The notes beneath the pieces are model-generated. The model worked only from the letters and a program-made list of their open reading frames with translations, had not been told where the DNA came from and did no database searches. The position numbers were made by a program, and so were the translations under genes. A DNA stretch of 7,234 nucleotides from Actinomycetota bacterium (GTDB lineage: Bacteria; Actinomycetota; Actinomycetes; Nanopelagicales; Nanopelagicaceae): positions 1 to 7,234 of the forward strand of contig WLNM01000055.1 in assembly GCA_009699825.1 (NCBI GenBank), in the 5' to 3' direction. Positions 6,156 through 7,234 of this stretch are shown here, piece by piece; within the stretch, counting starts at the first letter, position 1, and every line of letters starts with the position of its first letter.

Positions 6156-6161
6156 TACACT
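6156..6161 (+). promoter_or_regulatory. -10 box TACACT for a leaderless methyltransferase gene
   Basis: TACACT lies just after the kinase stop codon and is followed by 6 bases (TTGAGC-type spacer) and the ATG at 6168. It is the same hexamer as at the secreted-protein operon, but here I see no direct repeat upstream. No clear -35 is present. It suggests the methyltransferase is not simply the third gene of the two-component operon. Confidence 0.5.
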
Positions 6162-6167
6162 TGAGCA

Positions 6168-7234
6168 ATGTCGCTCGAGATTGCATTCGCTAAAGCAGCA
6201 GAACTCATTGTTGATCCAAACAATTTTGTTCGGGCAGTTCTCTCGGGCCGTCGCAGAAACTTGCAGACAGAGTACGAACGTATTGATATTCGTCCCGTTC
6301 AGCTCAAAGATGGTTTGAAATTACAACTTGTTTTGAGCGAAGAAAAGCAGGACACAACAAAGAACATGGATGCGGACAGTGACAAGCTCCTTGAATTGCT
6401 CAATAGCGGTTATGCCAATGTGTTAGTTGAATTCACAACTGGATCGTATTCTCTTCGAATCACGAAAAAAGGCGAAGCACTGATTCACGAAGGTAAGGGA
6501 ACATTCGAGAGAACTCTTGCTCATGACAGAGCCAAAGAAAGATTGTTAGACGCTAGTGATCCGTTTTTAATTGAAGTTGGCATATCTGATCACAAAGGCA
6601 ACATTAAACCTTCGATGCAGGACAAATATCGCCAAGTAGAAGAGTTTTTGAGAATCCTCGAACCTGTGTTGTCAGATAAGAAAAAGAAATTATCTGTGGT
6701 CGATCTTGGTTGTGGACATGCATATTTAACTTTTGCAGCTCACCAATACTTACAGAAGAAGGGCGTTGATGCGCATGTTGTAGGAATTGATGTTCGTGAA
6801 GCATCCCGAGATAGAAATAATGCAATCGCCAAAAAACTAGGAGTCAGCGATTCAATAGAATTTCGAGCCGAGGAAATATCGGAGACAACAATTACTTCAG
6901 CCGATATCGCAATCGCTTTGCACGCGTGTGATACAGCAACCGATGATGCAATTGCATGGGGAGTTCAACACAATGTCGAACTTCTATTGATTGCTCCGTG
7001 CTGTCATCATGACCTACAAGTACAGATGCAAGAAATCCCTGAACCATGGCCAATGGTGACTCGACACGGAATTATGCGCGAACGCCTAGGTGATTTACTC
7101 ACTGATTCATTTCGAACTCAGATTCTTAAGCTACTTGGATATCGAGTCGATGCAATTGAATTTGTCGGGGGAGAACACACGCCACGTAATTTAATGATCC
7201 GTGCTATAAAAACAGGTGCGAAGGCAGAGCCAAT
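6168..7234 (+). CDS. SAM-dependent methyltransferase (Methyltransf_32-like), 3' end outside window
   Basis: Open from the ATG at 6168 to the window end: 355 residues with no stop, so the C-terminus is missing. An N-terminal domain of about 150 residues (with ERIDIRPVQLKDGLKLQLV at 37-55) precedes a Rossmann methyltransferase domain. SAM motif I is VVDLGCGHAYLTF at 177-189, with Asp179, Gly181 and Gly183. VGIDVRE at 205-211 supplies the acidic residue for the ribose. LHACDTATDDAI (251-262) and LIAPCCHHDL (274-283) are the hallmark motifs of the Methyltransf_32 group, which also includes GSTCD and METTL25 relatives; the paired Cys and His may bind metal or substrate. GGEHTPRNLMIRA near the end is the usual last strand pair, so little is probably missing. 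The substrate is unknown; RNA is plausible but unproven. Confidence 0.85.
   Translation, partial: MSLEIAFAKAAELIVDPNNFVRAVLSGRRRNLQTEYERIDIRPVQLKDGLKLQLVLSEEKQDTTKNMDADSDKLLELLNSGYANVLVEFTTGSYSLRITKKGEALIHEGKGTFERTLAHDRAKERLLDASDPFLIEVGISDHKGNIKPSMQDKYRQVEEFLRILEPVLSDKKKKLSVVDLGCGHAYLTFAAHQYLQKKGVDAHVVGIDVREASRDRNNAIAKKLGVSDSIEFRAEEISETTITSADIAIALHACDTATDDAIAWGVQHNVELLLIAPCCHHDLQVQMQEIPEPWPMVTRHGIMRERLGDLLTDSFRTQILKLLGYRVDAIEFVGGEHTPRNLMIRAIKTGAKAEP

Noticed and set aside
30..6170. Shared 11-mer CTTGAGCAATG at 30-40 and 6160-6170
   Set aside because: A few 11-base matches are expected by chance in a window of this size; one copy is coding and the other is a start region, with no shared flanks.
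6604..6825. 73-codon minus-strand frame inside the methyltransferase
   Set aside because: It lies opposite SAM motif I of a convincing gene and shows no promoter, ribosome site or protein pattern.

Overview
The window looks like chromosomal DNA from an AT-leaning actinobacterium with a compact genome. Free-living freshwater lineages such as the acI/Nanopelagicales group fit best, but that placement is an inference. The supporting signs are short or absent intergenic gaps, TAnnnT -10 boxes placed 6-7 bases before ATG codons (leaderless genes, common in Actinobacteria), TTG and GTG starts, and actinobacterial-type versions of the trans-sulfuration enzyme and the small membrane proteins. No mobile element, RNA gene, CRISPR array or phage gene is visible, and no gene-free stretch exceeds about 100 bases.

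Left part (1-2430, + strand): the 3' end of a FAD-dependent phytoene-dehydrogenase-like (PYROXD2-type) oxidoreductase; a PLP-dependent trans-sulfuration enzyme; a 49-residue single-span membrane protein with a very acidic tail; and a 127-residue multi-span membrane protein whose GTG start directly follows the stop of the 49-residue gene.

Middle (2427-4153, - strand): a tightly packed three-gene operon read right to left. It encodes a secreted charged helical protein, a two-span membrane protein with a helical tail (DUF1003-like), and a TerC-family membrane protein. The first two genes overlap by ATGA and the last two abut as TAA|TTG. TerC converges on the 127-residue gene, and the two stop codons share a TTAA palindrome.

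Right part (4232/4253-7234, + strand): an OmpR/PhoB-type response regulator and a HAMP-less sensor kinase 3 bases apart, then a SAM-dependent methyltransferase (Methyltransf_32-like) that runs off the window.

The most interesting place is the roughly 100-base divergent region between the regulator and the secreted-protein operon. It contains a 7-4-7 direct repeat with an 11-base period, lying exactly 10 bases upstream of a TACACT -10 box. This is the geometry of PhoB-family activator sites. It suggests that the two-component system controls the secreted-helical-protein/DUF1003-like/TerC operon. The layout resembles cpxRA-cpxP, in which a sensor system is divergent from a small extracytoplasmic helical protein, but here it is linked to a TerC metal-transport-type membrane protein.
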